Assembly: GCF_017792025.1 (NCBI RefSeq)
Contig: NZ_CP046956.1
Location: 3,658,001-3,722,000 of the forward strand
Source: Sediminibacillus dalangtanensis
GTDB taxonomy: Bacteria > Bacillota > Bacilli > Bacillales > Amphibacillaceae
Reading direction: 5' to 3'
Length of the DNA stretch: 64,000 nt
This document shows positions 27,966 through 35,659 of this stretch, piece by piece. The first letter of the stretch is position 1. Each line of letters opens with the position of its first letter. The translations under genes and the position numbers were made by a program. The notes below the pieces were generated by a model. The model made no database searches, was not told the origin of the DNA, and saw only the letters and a program-made list of their open reading frames with translations.

Positions 27966-28245
27966 TAAAAAACCCCTATAAACACAACTAACTGTGTTTA
28001 TAGGGGACGGTTTCTGCCGCGGTGCCACCACTATTGAAGGATTCTCCTTCCGCTTTTTCGAGTACGGGACGGATTCAAATTTCATCCGATACTCTATCCC
28101 TGTAACGTGGGAAGGACGTTTTTTCCTACTCTTATTTCAGAAAAACTCTCGTAAGGCCATTCGGTTTTTCTATTCTGCCAGGATCCCACCATCCCCGGCT
28201 CTCTTGAAGAAATCAAAAAACTTACTCTTCTTACTCGACGATTTA
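27966..28245 (-). ncRNA. T-box riboswitch 2 (Trp), proximal to trpE
   Basis: On the minus strand a stem I region carries GAAUGGCC, with the specifier UGG at 28159-28157. The antiterminator T-box GTGGTGGCACCGCGG is at 28031-28017. A terminator CCCCTATAAACACA / TGTGTTTATAGGGG with a T-run lies at about 28005-27966. The UGG specifier pairs with uncharged Trp-tRNA, and the stem ends 43 bp before the trpE start. Confidence 0.9.
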
Positions 28246-28258
28246 AGCGCATATAAAA

Positions 28259-28540
28259 TTAAAAAACGGGCTTCCTCTCCATAAAGGACGAGGAAACCCG
28301 TGGTACCACCTTTTTAGCTATTTAAGAAAACAGCCACTTTGACGTACAGACCAAGTCTGCACTTGCCCTTTTAACGTTGGGTCATCCGCCAAAGCCTACT
28401 GTTCTGTAAAGTTCGGTTTGGGGCTCGGAAGTCCATTCACACAGCTGACGTACTGGTTTCCAGCTGCCACCAGCTCTCTATAACGTCCAGTATGTGTTAC
28501 TCTTCTTCGTCTTCGCCAAAGCTCATTGAATTATTGTTTA
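28259..28540 (-). ncRNA. T-box riboswitch 1 (Trp), promoter-proximal
   Basis: It starts just after the promoter. Stem I contains AGAGAGCTGGTGG and the specifier loop GTGTGAAUGGAC with UGG at 28435-28433. The T-box AGGTGGTACCACGGG lies at about 28312-28298. A terminator with ACGGGTTTCCTC / GAGGAAGCCCGT and a T-run ends near 28259. Together with the second element this gives two serial Trp-tRNA checks on one operon. Confidence 0.92.
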
Positions 28541-28542
28541 TA

Positions 28543-28571
28543 ATCATAGTATGGTCTTTTTCATTTGTCAA
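28543..28571 (-). promoter_or_regulatory. Sigma-A promoter of the trp operon
   Basis: TTGACA (28571-28566), a 17-bp spacer and TATGAT (28548-28543) read on the minus strand. It lies directly before T-box 1. Confidence 0.85.
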
Positions 28572-28651
28572 TAATAAAAACACATATTTTTGTTTGTTTT
28601 TTAGAAAATTCCTTCTTTTATAAAATCCTTTTCTTATCCTGTCTTCAACAT

Positions 28652-29206
28652 TCAACCCTTTTTCCTGGCCCGTCCCAATCTTACAACCGCCACCTGTTCT
28701 AAATTAGCAGCTTGTTTAATCATCATCGGATAAATCCATGTCAGTTGTTTGTCGTGACGCTTTCTGCCGGTCATGTCGCCATACCCTGAATACCAAAACG
28801 CTTGCCATATGAATTTGGAACAATAATTAGTAGCTAACGTATTCAACCGAGGGTCAAAGATATATCGTTTTATCTGGGCGATATGATCACCCACCCATCG
28901 GGCAGCGTCTGCTGCCCCCCTCACTGGTCGATAAATCGTCAAAACGGTACCGAACTTATGCCGCGACAAATAGACCGGCAATCCTTCATAAAAACCGCCT
29001 TTGGGGTGGGAATGATAGACAAGCTGATCATGCCCCACCATCCCTACATGTCCGACCATAAAAGTGGACATGCCTTTGGCTGAATAAAGAATGTCTCCAG
29101 GTTCCATGGCAATCTTCGTTCCTGGATACATTTTGTCTCCAGCTGTATAAAGCGCGCTGAGCTCGGCATATTCGAGACTGATAGAACGGTTGGAATATGG
29201 TAACAC
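28652..29206 (-). CDS. YiiX-like NlpC/P60-superfamily protein
   Basis: A 184-residue soluble protein with the permuted papain-like order. EPGDILYSAKG and the His of VGHVGMVGHDQLVYHSHP come first (about residues 36-68), and the Cys of ATNYCSKFIWQAFWYSG near residue 130 comes later. Family members are cysteine hydrolases or transferases with unknown bacterial substrates. It starts at GTG (29206) behind a purine-rich run. It lies 22 bp downstream of the DEAD-box helicase on the same strand and may be co-transcribed. The C-terminus is basic (LGRARKKG). Not closely similar to the protein at 6166. Confidence 0.75.
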   Translation of the reverse strand: MLPYSNRSISLEYAELSALYTAGDKMYPGTKIAMEPGDILYSAKGMSTFMVGHVGMVGHDQLVYHSHPKGGFYEGLPVYLSRHKFGTVLTIYRPVRGAADAARWVGDHIAQIKRYIFDPRLNTLATNYCSKFIWQAFWYSGYGDMTGRKRHDKQLTWIYPMMIKQAANLEQVAVVRLGRARKKG

Positions 29207-29228
29207 TTCTTTCTTCCCCTTCTTGTTC

Positions 29229-30347
29229 TTATATTTCCTTCCGTTTGATTTTTCCTTTCAGATCGCTTTCGATTGCCTGTAAATATTTCCGGTCCTTTGG
29301 TGCGACAAAGGTAATTGCCAGCCCTTCACTGCCTGCACGGCCGGTCCGCCCGATGCGATGGATATAGCTCTCGGTATCTTCAGGAATATCGTAATTTATT
29401 ACATGGGTGACTCCTTCTACATCCAGTCCCCTTGCAGCCACATCCGTCGCCACTAAAAATTGTGTTTTCATTTCCCGAAACCGTTTCATCGCCTTTTCCC
29501 GTTTCGCTTGAGAAAGGTCGCCATGCAGTTCATCCGACAAATAACCATGGCTTTGCAAAGCGGCGTTGAGCTTGGCCGCCCTCCGTTTTGTACGACAAAA
29601 GATCACAGCCAGAAAAGGTCGGAACTGGTCGAGAACTGTTCGCAGTTTATCCTGTTTTTCCCTATCTGTCGTTTCGATTACCATTTGCTTAATGCCTTCC
29701 AGGGTTGTATCACTTCCCCTTACCTTAATGTTTCGAGGATTGGTCATATACTTTTTTGCCAGTGCTCTCACTTCGTCAGGCATCGTGGCGGAAAACAGCA
29801 TTGTCTGCCGCCGTTCTGGCAGTTGTCCGATGATCTCTTTTATCTCTGGCATAAAACCGAATTGCAGCATCTGATCCGCTTCATCCAAAACAAACAGGGA
29901 AACATCGGAAAGGGAAATGGTGCCCCGGCGGAGGTGATCCAGCAGCCTGCCAGGAGTTGCGACCACGATATTCACCTGTTTATTCAGCTTATTCAACTGT
30001 CCTTGAATATCCTGTCCGCCGTAAACGGCCAATGTATGTATTCCAGAAAGATGTTCCGCTAATTTATTCAGTTCACTCGTTATTTGCAGGGCCAGTTCCC
30101 GGGTCGGTGTTACAATCAATGCTTGCGGGTCCTCGGCATCCGGCTGTATTTGCTCCAGTATCGGCAGTACAAAAGCCAATGTTTTACCGGTTCCTGTCTG
30201 GGCCTGAGCAATGACATCCTTCCCTTCATGCAATAACGGAATTGCCTGTTCCTGTATGGGAGTCGGTTCATTAATACCATGATCCTTTAAAATATTTGTC
30301 AGCTCGGCTGAAACGCCAAGCGAAGAAAATGTCGACAACCTTTTCAC
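29229..30347 (-). CDS. DEAD-box RNA helicase, short form
   Basis: ATP-dependent RNA unwinding protein of 372 residues. It has the Q motif [20 protein letters not shown], Walker A AQTGTGKT (about 49-56), [30 protein letters not shown], and the C-terminal [19 protein letters not shown] and [10 protein letters not shown]. It stops shortly after the second RecA domain, without the RGG or RNA-binding extension of CshA or DbpA. The overall length resembles the small Bacillus helicases, but I cannot assign one. A 20-bp perfect palindrome lies 112 bp upstream. Confidence 0.93.
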   Translation of the reverse strand: MKRLSTFSSLGVSAELTNILKDHGINEPTPIQEQAIPLLHEGKDVIAQAQTGTGKTLAFVLPILEQIQPDAEDPQALIVTPTRELALQITSELNKLAEHLSGIHTLAVYGGQDIQGQLNKLNKQVNIVVATPGRLLDHLRRGTISLSDVSLFVLDEADQMLQFGFMPEIKEIIGQLPERRQTMLFSATMPDEVRALAKKYMTNPRNIKVRGSDTTLEGIKQMVIETTDREKQDKLRTVLDQFRPFLAVIFCRTKRRAAKLNAALQSHGYLSDELHGDLSQAKREKAMKRFREMKTQFLVATDVAARGLDVEGVTHVINYDIPEDTESYIHRIGRTGRAGSEGLAITFVAPKDRKYLQAIESDLKGKIKRKEI

Positions 30348-30458
30348 CTCTTCAATCGGTTTACTTAAAAGTGTTCCCTGCAGCGCGATCGCTTAACCGC
30401 AGGGCATTTCTTTCCTATACTATAGCTATTTTAACCTGCTGGTACGAATAGATAAACT

Positions 30459-30478
30459 TTCTTACAATATTGTAAGAA
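30459..30478. promoter_or_regulatory. 20-bp perfect palindrome in the divergent helicase/peptide promoter region
   Basis: TTCTTACAATATTGTAAGAA is a perfect inverted repeat. The half TTGTAAGAATTTTA recurs as TTGTTAGAATTTA 21 bp downstream (30491-30503), and TAAGAATT occurs again at 30542. The arrangement suggests a dimeric regulator binding with two-turn phasing. The regulator is unknown. Confidence 0.55.
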
Positions 30479-30568
30479 TTTTATCGAAGATTGTTAGAAT
30501 TTACTATAGAAAAAGGATAGGTGTATGATTTACAATAATAGTAAGAATTCAACAGGGGGAGAATGGTA

Positions 30569-30700
30569 GTGAAGAAACTGTTAATCATCTTGTTTCTTAT
30601 GTTGATTATTAGCTTTGGTGTAGTAGGTTATGTACAAACGGTCAGTCCGGATGGGGAAATAGAGATGGAAGCTGACAAAGGAACCCAATTACTCAATTAA
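30569..30700 (+). CDS. 43-residue membrane or secreted peptide
   Basis: A short gene starting at GTG, eight bases after GGGGGAG; an ATG two codons earlier is too close to the ribosome site. The product begins MKKLLIILFLMLIISFGVVG, a basic start and a hydrophobic helix, then a short polar and acidic tail ending in KGTQLLN. It could be a membrane-anchored small protein or a signal-peptide-bearing secreted peptide; there is no clear cleavage site or lipobox. A -10-like TATGAT lies at 30524-30529. A terminator shared with the next gene follows. I do not recognise a family. Confidence 0.6.
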   Translation: MKKLLIILFLMLIISFGVVGYVQTVSPDGEIEMEADKGTQLLN

Positions 30701-30782
30701 GGCTATTTTATATAATAGATAAATTTTGCCTTGGCCACCATATTATATGGCGCAAGCTGCAGCGATAATATACTGGAATACA

Positions 30783-30816
30783 AAAAAGCAGAAGCGCTGC
30801 ATCGCTTCTGCTTTTT
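30783..30816. terminator. Bidirectional terminator
   Basis: AAAAAGCAGAAGCG pairs with CGCTTCTGCTTTTT across a short loop. It serves the plus-strand peptide gene and the minus-strand 3D-domain gene. Confidence 0.85.
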
Positions 30817-30831
30817 GCTTATTACAGGGAA

Positions 30832-31629
30832 TTAATCAAGAATCGTAACTTCTACGGTTCTTCTGCCCCAGTCATATGCTTCTGATTTTGTTGGTACGTG
30901 AAGATCCACGCGGTTTCCTTGGATTGCTCCGCCGGTATCTGCCGCAATCGCTTCACCGTAACCTTCTACATAAACTCTGGAACCTAACGGAATCACATTC
31001 GGATCAACTGCAATTACTTTAGCATTTGGATTTTCGTTTAAGTTGACGCCGGTCGCGGTGATTCCCGAGCATCCAGCACAATCAGCAGTATAGGCAGTAG
31101 ACTCAACAGTTACCACTTTTCCGTCTGCTTCTTGTTTAGAATCTGGTGCTGGTTTCGATGCAACCGGTTCTGTTTTGTTTTCTGCCAGTTCGGCGGTTTG
31201 ATCCGTATCGGTTTCTTTTGCTGTTTCCTTATCTACTGTCTCGTTTTCTACTTGTGGAATAACATCAAGATTATTGGTTTCTTCCACAAATAATTCTTGT
31301 GCTGGTAGAATGACGGAAGATGATAGATTGTTCCAACCTTTCAAATCCGAAACGCTCACGCCGAATTCGTCTGCGATGCCGAATAGCGTGTCCCCTTCTT
31401 TGACAGTGTAAGTTTCTGCTTTATCTATTTCTAAATCTTGTCCTGGATAGATAATATCTGTGTCCAACTCATTGAGCTCTCTTAACGTCTCAACAGATAC
31501 TTCATAGTCATTGGCGATTCCCCAAAGCGTATCGCCTGACTCTACTTGATAGTCTTCGGCGGATGCAGATGTTGCAGCTGTCCCTGCAATAACAAGCCCT
31601 GTAGCTAGAGATACTACGAATTTCTTCAT
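30832..31629 (-). CDS. Secreted LysM-3D domain cell-wall protein (YocH-like)
   Basis: Exported peptidoglycan-active protein of 265 residues. The signal peptide ends ATSASA, then come two LysM repeats (YQVESGDTLWGIANDYEV and YTVKEGDTLFGIADEFGV, about residues 26-120). An acidic Thr/Glu-rich linker follows. The C-terminal 3D domain, named for its three Asp, has ADTGGAIQGNRVDLHVP and is related to lytic transglycosylases such as MltA. The ATG at 31629 follows GAGGAGG; an earlier TTG at 31659 is spurious. In B. subtilis YocH is under WalRK control, and WalR-like half sites lie upstream here too. Confidence 0.9.
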   Translation of the reverse strand: MKKFVVSLATGLVIAGTAATSASAEDYQVESGDTLWGIANDYEVSVETLRELNELDTDIIYPGQDLEIDKAETYTVKEGDTLFGIADEFGVSVSDLKGWNNLSSSVILPAQELFVEETNNLDVIPQVENETVDKETAKETDTDQTAELAENKTEPVASKPAPDSKQEADGKVVTVESTAYTADCAGCSGITATGVNLNENPNAKVIAVDPNVIPLGSRVYVEGYGEAIAADTGGAIQGNRVDLHVPTKSEAYDWGRRTVEVTILD

Positions 31630-31692
31630 CTGTGTTTCCCTCCTCAAAATTTCTGACAAGCCTTATAGTAACACATACAAAACGGTGTTGTG

Positions 31693-31720
31693 GTTACAGC
31701 CTATTTAAGAGTAAATTACA
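31693..31720 (-). promoter_or_regulatory. WalR-like half sites upstream of the 3D-domain gene
   Basis: On the minus strand TGTAAT (31720-31715) and TGTAAC (31698-31693) fit TGTWAH and lie 22 bp apart, with a degenerate CTTAAA in the middle position of the 11-bp period. They sit 64-91 bp before the start codon. The match is partial, since the consensus pairs adjacent sites 11 bp apart. Confidence 0.4.
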
Positions 31721-32382
31721 AAAGTAACCCTTTATCATAGACTTGTCATATTTGTAATTGTGGGGCAATAATCCCGGTTTTTATACATGAAACTGTAAAA
31801 AAAAACAGGTTTAATAGTGAGAAGGGACCTTTTCGCTAGATAAATTCTATGTTAATACCATATTAAAATAGGAAAACAACCCTTGATTTTCCCAGAAAAA
31901 ATGATAGGTTATCTTTTTTCTATAGAATTTTTACTTGAATCTACTATTGCATTAAAGAAAGCACCAGCATATAGGTGAAATGCCGATATTCTTCTCCTAA
32001 CCTTATCCCTTTAGGGAATTTTTTTGTCTTTTTCTATATAAAATTACTTTTTATTAATATGGATTTCCTTTCCCCTTGTCATAACAAACAGTCCAGATCC
32101 CAGCATACGCCGAGAGCTGCCAGGTATATGCCTTGTACAGCCAAACATATCCCTCCTAAAAAATTGACAGTCGCGACGATTAACTCCGGAGGTAATTGGG
32201 CAATAGGAACGCAACTTTACAATTTCTTTATGGCAAGTTCATACTCCCTTAGCATAGACTGGTTAAACTAACAGTGAATACCCCTTTGTGATGGAAGACA
32301 CCAGCTACCTCCCGCAGCTGGTCTTCCATTTTTTTATTCTGTTTTCTGTAATTGGCGGTGACAAACTACTCTTTAACCCTGC
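31721..32382. other. Long AT-rich intergenic region with an orphan terminator
   Basis: About 660 bp without a convincing gene. On the minus strand around 32080-32215 a frame gives a hydrophobic stretch (NFLGGICLAVQGIYLAALGV) but has no start with a ribosome site, so it may be a remnant of a small membrane protein. A strong hairpin ATGGAAGAC..AGCT / AGCTGGTCTTCCAT followed by seven Ts lies at 32291-32336. It points to a former or unrecognised plus-strand transcript ending there. Confidence 0.45.
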
Positions 32383-32535
32383 CTAGAGCCGACACGTCCT
32401 GTGGCAACGCCTGCATGACCCACATCGTTTGGGCCTTCGACAAGCTTAAGACCTCGAGGGGGTAGGCGCCGGAGCTGGACGTGGCTGGTTCAGCCAATAA
32501 TGATCCACAGACAGTTAAATTTATCATTTCCTATA
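32383..32535. repeat. Family C intergenic repeat, copy 1 (internally deleted)
   Basis: A 153-bp stretch nearly identical to 57456-57655. Shared blocks include CACGTCCTGTGGCAACGCCT, GCATGACCCACATCGT, AAGACCTCGAGGGGGTAGGC and GTGGCTGGTTCAGCCAATAA. Copy 1 lacks about 47 bp that copy 2 has between two GCTTAAGA repeats. It sits beyond the terminator of the nitroreductase gene and has no coding frame. Confidence 0.9.
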
Positions 32536-32536
32536 T

Positions 32537-32566
32537 AAAAAAAAGAGCAGCATCTCTGCCGCTCTC
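32537..32566 (-). terminator. Terminator of the nitroreductase gene
   Basis: On the minus strand AGAGCGGC pairs with GCTGCTCT and runs into eight Ts, 4 bp after the stop codon. Confidence 0.85.
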
Positions 32567-32570
32567 CGAC

Positions 32571-33128
32571 TCAATCTAATTCTGTAATTAGTTGTTGAAC
32601 ATCCGCTCTCGGTCTTGGTTTTGGTACTTTTGCGGGATAACCGATTTGCAGCATTCCTGCCACTCTTTCTCCAGGCTGTACACCGACTGCCTCCCGAAAT
32701 TCATCCTCCATGGTAAGAGCACCTGTCTTCCAAATCATGCCGATTCCTTTTTCCCAGGCAAGCAGACTAAAGTTTTGAATCACACAGCTTGTGGCAGCAT
32801 AATCTTCTTCACGGAATTTCGGATTGTGATTTTCTTTAATTGTGACGACCAACAACGCTGGTACATCGGCAATTTTTTGATAAGCTTTTTCTCCATTTGC
32901 TTTGCGCTCTTCAGGATCAGTGCCTTTTTCGCCCAGCTTGCGGTTGATTTCGGCGACCCTTTTAAGCGACTCGCCATGAACAAAAGTGAACCGCCACGGT
33001 TGGGTCATTTTATGATTCGGTACCCAAACGGCTGCTTCCAGCATTTGTTTCAATTCTTCCAATGGTACAGGACGGTCTTCATAAAGCTGAATGGAACGTC
33101 GGTCTTTCATCAATTCAGAAAGATTCAT
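32571..33128 (-). CDS. Nitroreductase family FMN oxidoreductase (YdjA-like)
   Basis: FMN-dependent NAD(P)H oxidoreductase of 185 residues. The FMN phosphate-binding RRSIQLYEDRPV is at the N-terminus, NHKMTQPWRFTFV at about residue 38, and the C-terminal GMLQIGYPAKVPKPRPR is typical. The small size and the lack of the helical excursion place it near YdjA/YodC-like proteins. The physiological substrate is unknown. A Fur box between its -35 and -10 suggests iron control, so a flavin or ferric-chelate reductase role is possible but unproven. Confidence 0.88.
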   Translation of the reverse strand: MNLSELMKDRRSIQLYEDRPVPLEELKQMLEAAVWVPNHKMTQPWRFTFVHGESLKRVAEINRKLGEKGTDPEERKANGEKAYQKIADVPALLVVTIKENHNPKFREEDYAATSCVIQNFSLLAWEKGIGMIWKTGALTMEDEFREAVGVQPGERVAGMLQIGYPAKVPKPRPRADVQQLITELD

Positions 33129-33188
33129 GATTCTCTCCCCTTTATCCTATATATATCACTATATGGAAGCTGTTAGCATTTATTAATA

Positions 33189-33205
33189 GTGATAATCATT
33201 ATCAC
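33189..33205. promoter_or_regulatory. Fur box in the nitroreductase promoter
   Basis: GTGATAATCATTATCAC contains an exact match to the Bacillus 7-1-7 Fur consensus TGATAATNATTATCA. On the minus strand it lies between a -35 TTGACA (33215-33210) and a weak -10 CACTAT. Iron-replete Fur should block this promoter. Confidence 0.82.
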
Positions 33206-33375
33206 TAGCTGTCAAACTTATCTTACCAGATTTTAGAGATGTGTCAATTTTCCACCGCTGCTACGATGCAATTCGAACTTATGCTGTTATCAGCACTCGA
33301 AGTATTCTTCCGAAAAGAAGAATGCTTCCAAATTAGTTTCTGTGAGAAAAATTTATAAACACAATAAAGAACTTG

Positions 33376-33442
33376 TAAAAGCGTTGAAAGCATAGTAAGC
33401 TAAAACTAAGATAATTAATTAATTTAATTAAGTTATATTAAT
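33376..33442 (+). promoter_or_regulatory. gal promoter with ROK-type operator and possible cre
   Basis: A sigma-A promoter TTGAAA-N17-TAAGAT lies at 33384-33412. Directly downstream TTAATTAAGTTATATTAAT (33424-33442) shares its first 12 bases with the sequence in the promoter of the ROK regulator at 41722. A near-cre TAAAAGCGTTGAAA (33376-33389) overlaps the -35 with two mismatches to the CcpA consensus. The plan fits repression by the ROK protein and catabolite control. Confidence 0.6.
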
Positions 33443-33464
33443 TTTCAAGAGAGAGGAGTATTGG

Positions 33465-34661
33465 ATGGAGACACAACAACTCATTCGCACGTTCCAGAGG
33501 ATTTTTCAGACTAGAAAGCAGCCTAGTACGTTCTTTGCACCTGGACGGATTAACTTAATCGGTGAACATACTGATTATAACGGCGGCCATGTCTTCCCCG
33601 CTTCCATTTCATTCGGCACTTATGCAGCGGCCACAAGGCGTGACGACCAGACCATCAGGCTCTATTCGGTCAATTTTTCTGAAACCGGTATTATTGAATG
33701 TGAGATGGATCAGCTTGATTATCAGGAGAAAGATCAATGGGCCAATTATCCAAAAGGCATGATAAACTATTTAATGAAGGAAGGGCTCACCATTTCCTCA
33801 GGAGCAGATATTTTATTTTGGGGTGATATTCCCAATGGAGCAGGTCTATCGTCGTCTGCCTCGATAGAAATGGTGACCGGCGTTGTGGCCGAGTCGCTGT
33901 ACGACTTAGCTATCGACCGTATCCGCATGATTCAGCTCGGCCAGAAAGTCGAAAACGAATATATCGGTGTCAACAGCGGGATAATGGATCAGTTTGCCAT
34001 CGGAATGGGCAAAAAAAATCATGCCATCCTGCTTGATTGTCAATCACTGGATTATTCCTATGCCCCTGTTCAGCTAAATGGGTATATCGTGATGATCATC
34101 AACACCAACAAGCGAAGAGAATTGGCAGGATCGAAATATAATGAACGGCGGATGGAATGTGAGCGGGCGCTCGCCGATTTACAGAAAGTGATCGGCATTA
34201 GTAGTTTGGGAGATTTAACAGAGGAACAATTTGAAGCAAACAAACATGCCATCCAACATGCGCCCGATCGCAAACGGGCCAAACATGCCGTGTATGAAAA
34301 CCGCCGGACGTTAAAGGCGTTGCAAAGCTTGAAGGCGAATGATCTTGCGCATTTCGGAGAACTAATGAACCAGTCGCACATCTCCTTGCAGGAGGATTAC
34401 GAGGTTACAGGCAAAGAACTCGATGCAATTGTCGAGGCAGCTTGGAGGCAGCCTGGCGTTTTGGGGGCTAGAATGACAGGAGCCGGGTTCGGCGGCTGTG
34501 CGATCGCCATCGTTCCCGAAAAAGAGGTTGAAAGCTTCAGAGAAAATGTCAACCACATATACCGGGAACAAGTAGGATACGATGCCACCTTTTACCCTGC
34601 AACGATCAGCGACGGAGCAAAACAATTAGAAAAGAACCCTGAAAAGGAGTGGGATAGATGA
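33465..34661 (+). CDS. galK: Galactokinase
   Basis: Phosphorylates galactose at C1, the entry step of the Leloir pathway; 398 residues, GHMP kinase fold. The signature [16 protein letters not shown] is at about residues 27-42, the ATP loop [13 protein letters not shown] near 124, and the C-terminal motif [12 protein letters not shown] near 340. The ATG follows GAGAGGAG. First gene of galKETM; it overlaps galE by 4 bp. Confidence 0.97.
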   Translation: METQQLIRTFQRIFQTRKQPSTFFAPGRINLIGEHTDYNGGHVFPASISFGTYAAATRRDDQTIRLYSVNFSETGIIECEMDQLDYQEKDQWANYPKGMINYLMKEGLTISSGADILFWGDIPNGAGLSSSASIEMVTGVVAESLYDLAIDRIRMIQLGQKVENEYIGVNSGIMDQFAIGMGKKNHAILLDCQSLDYSYAPVQLNGYIVMIINTNKRRELAGSKYNERRMECERALADLQKVIGISSLGDLTEEQFEANKHAIQHAPDRKRAKHAVYENRRTLKALQSLKANDLAHFGELMNQSHISLQEDYEVTGKELDAIVEAAWRQPGVLGARMTGAGFGGCAIAIVPEKEVESFRENVNHIYREQVGYDATFYPATISDGAKQLEKNPEKEWDR

Positions 34662-35659
34662 GTATTTTGGTATTAGGAGGAGCCGGATACATCGGTTCGC
34701 ACGCAGTTTACCAATTAATCGATCAGAATCATCGTGTGGTGGTGGTGGATAGTTTGGAAACTGGACATCGCCAAGCTGTGCATCCCGATGCAGCTTACTA
34801 TCAAGGAGATATCCGGGATAAACAGTTTTTAGATGATGTATTCACCAAGGAAGACATTGACGCAGTCTTGCATTTTTCTGCTAATTCGCTTGTCGGCGAA
34901 TCGATGCAGCAGCCATTGAAATATTTCAGCAACAACGTCTACGGCACTCAAGTACTGCTGGAAACCATGAAAGAACATAACGTCAACAGGATTGTTTTTT
35001 CCTCCACAGCAGCAACTTACGGAGAGCCGGAGACTGTTCCGATTACCGAAGATATGCGGACGAATCCGGAAAGCACCTACGGGGAAACAAAACTGACAAT
35101 GGAGAAAATGATGAAATGGTGTGCACTCGCTTATGGAATCAAATACGTTTCTCTTCGTTATTTCAATGTGGCCGGTGCCAGAAAAACTGGTGAAATCGGT
35201 GAAGACCATCAGCCGGAAACACATTTGATTCCCATTGTACTGCAGACCGCTTTAGAGCAACGTAAAGCCATTACTATCTTCGGGGAGGACTATGACACCG
35301 AAGATGGCACATGCATCCGGGACTACATCCATGTGGAAGACTTGATTGATGCTCACCTGCTTGCGCTGTCTTACTTGGAAAACGGTGGAGAAAGCGAGAT
35401 TTTCAACCTTGGAAGCAATCAAGGCTTTTCTGTAAAACAAATCATCGATACTGCACGGAAAGTGACCGGCAAACAGATACCGGCTGTGTCCGGTGAGCGT
35501 CGCCCCGGCGATCCAAGCGTCCTGATTGCGTCGGCGGACAAAGCCAAGCGAATTTTGGGCTGGCAGCCATCCCGAACTTCGATTGAAACGATTATCGAGG
35601 ACGCATGGAACTGGCATCACACACACCCACACGGCTATGATGGAGGAGCGGAGGCGTAA
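34658..35659 (+). CDS. galE: UDP-glucose 4-epimerase
   Basis: NAD-dependent interconversion of UDP-galactose and UDP-glucose; 333 residues, extended SDR. NAD motif GGAGYIGSH at residues 7-15, catalytic Ser/Thr in [10 protein letters not shown] and the YxxxK in [12 protein letters not shown] near residue 145. The start overlaps the galK stop (ATGA), and the stop overlaps the galT start (TAATG). Confidence 0.96.
   Translation: MSILVLGGAGYIGSHAVYQLIDQNHRVVVVDSLETGHRQAVHPDAAYYQGDIRDKQFLDDVFTKEDIDAVLHFSANSLVGESMQQPLKYFSNNVYGTQVLLETMKEHNVNRIVFSSTAATYGEPETVPITEDMRTNPESTYGETKLTMEKMMKWCALAYGIKYVSLRYFNVAGARKTGEIGEDHQPETHLIPIVLQTALEQRKAITIFGEDYDTEDGTCIRDYIHVEDLIDAHLLALSYLENGGESEIFNLGSNQGFSVKQIIDTARKVTGKQIPAVSGERRPGDPSVLIASADKAKRILGWQPSRTSIETIIEDAWNWHHTHPHGYDGGAEA

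Noticed and set aside
27924..28085. Upstream extension of the trpE frame
   Set aside because: It runs through the second T-box and its terminator; the ATG at 27923 has the ribosome site.
32080..32215. Hydrophobic minus-strand frame in the gap before the nitroreductase
   Set aside because: No start codon with a ribosome site and no recognised family; mentioned only in the gap entry.
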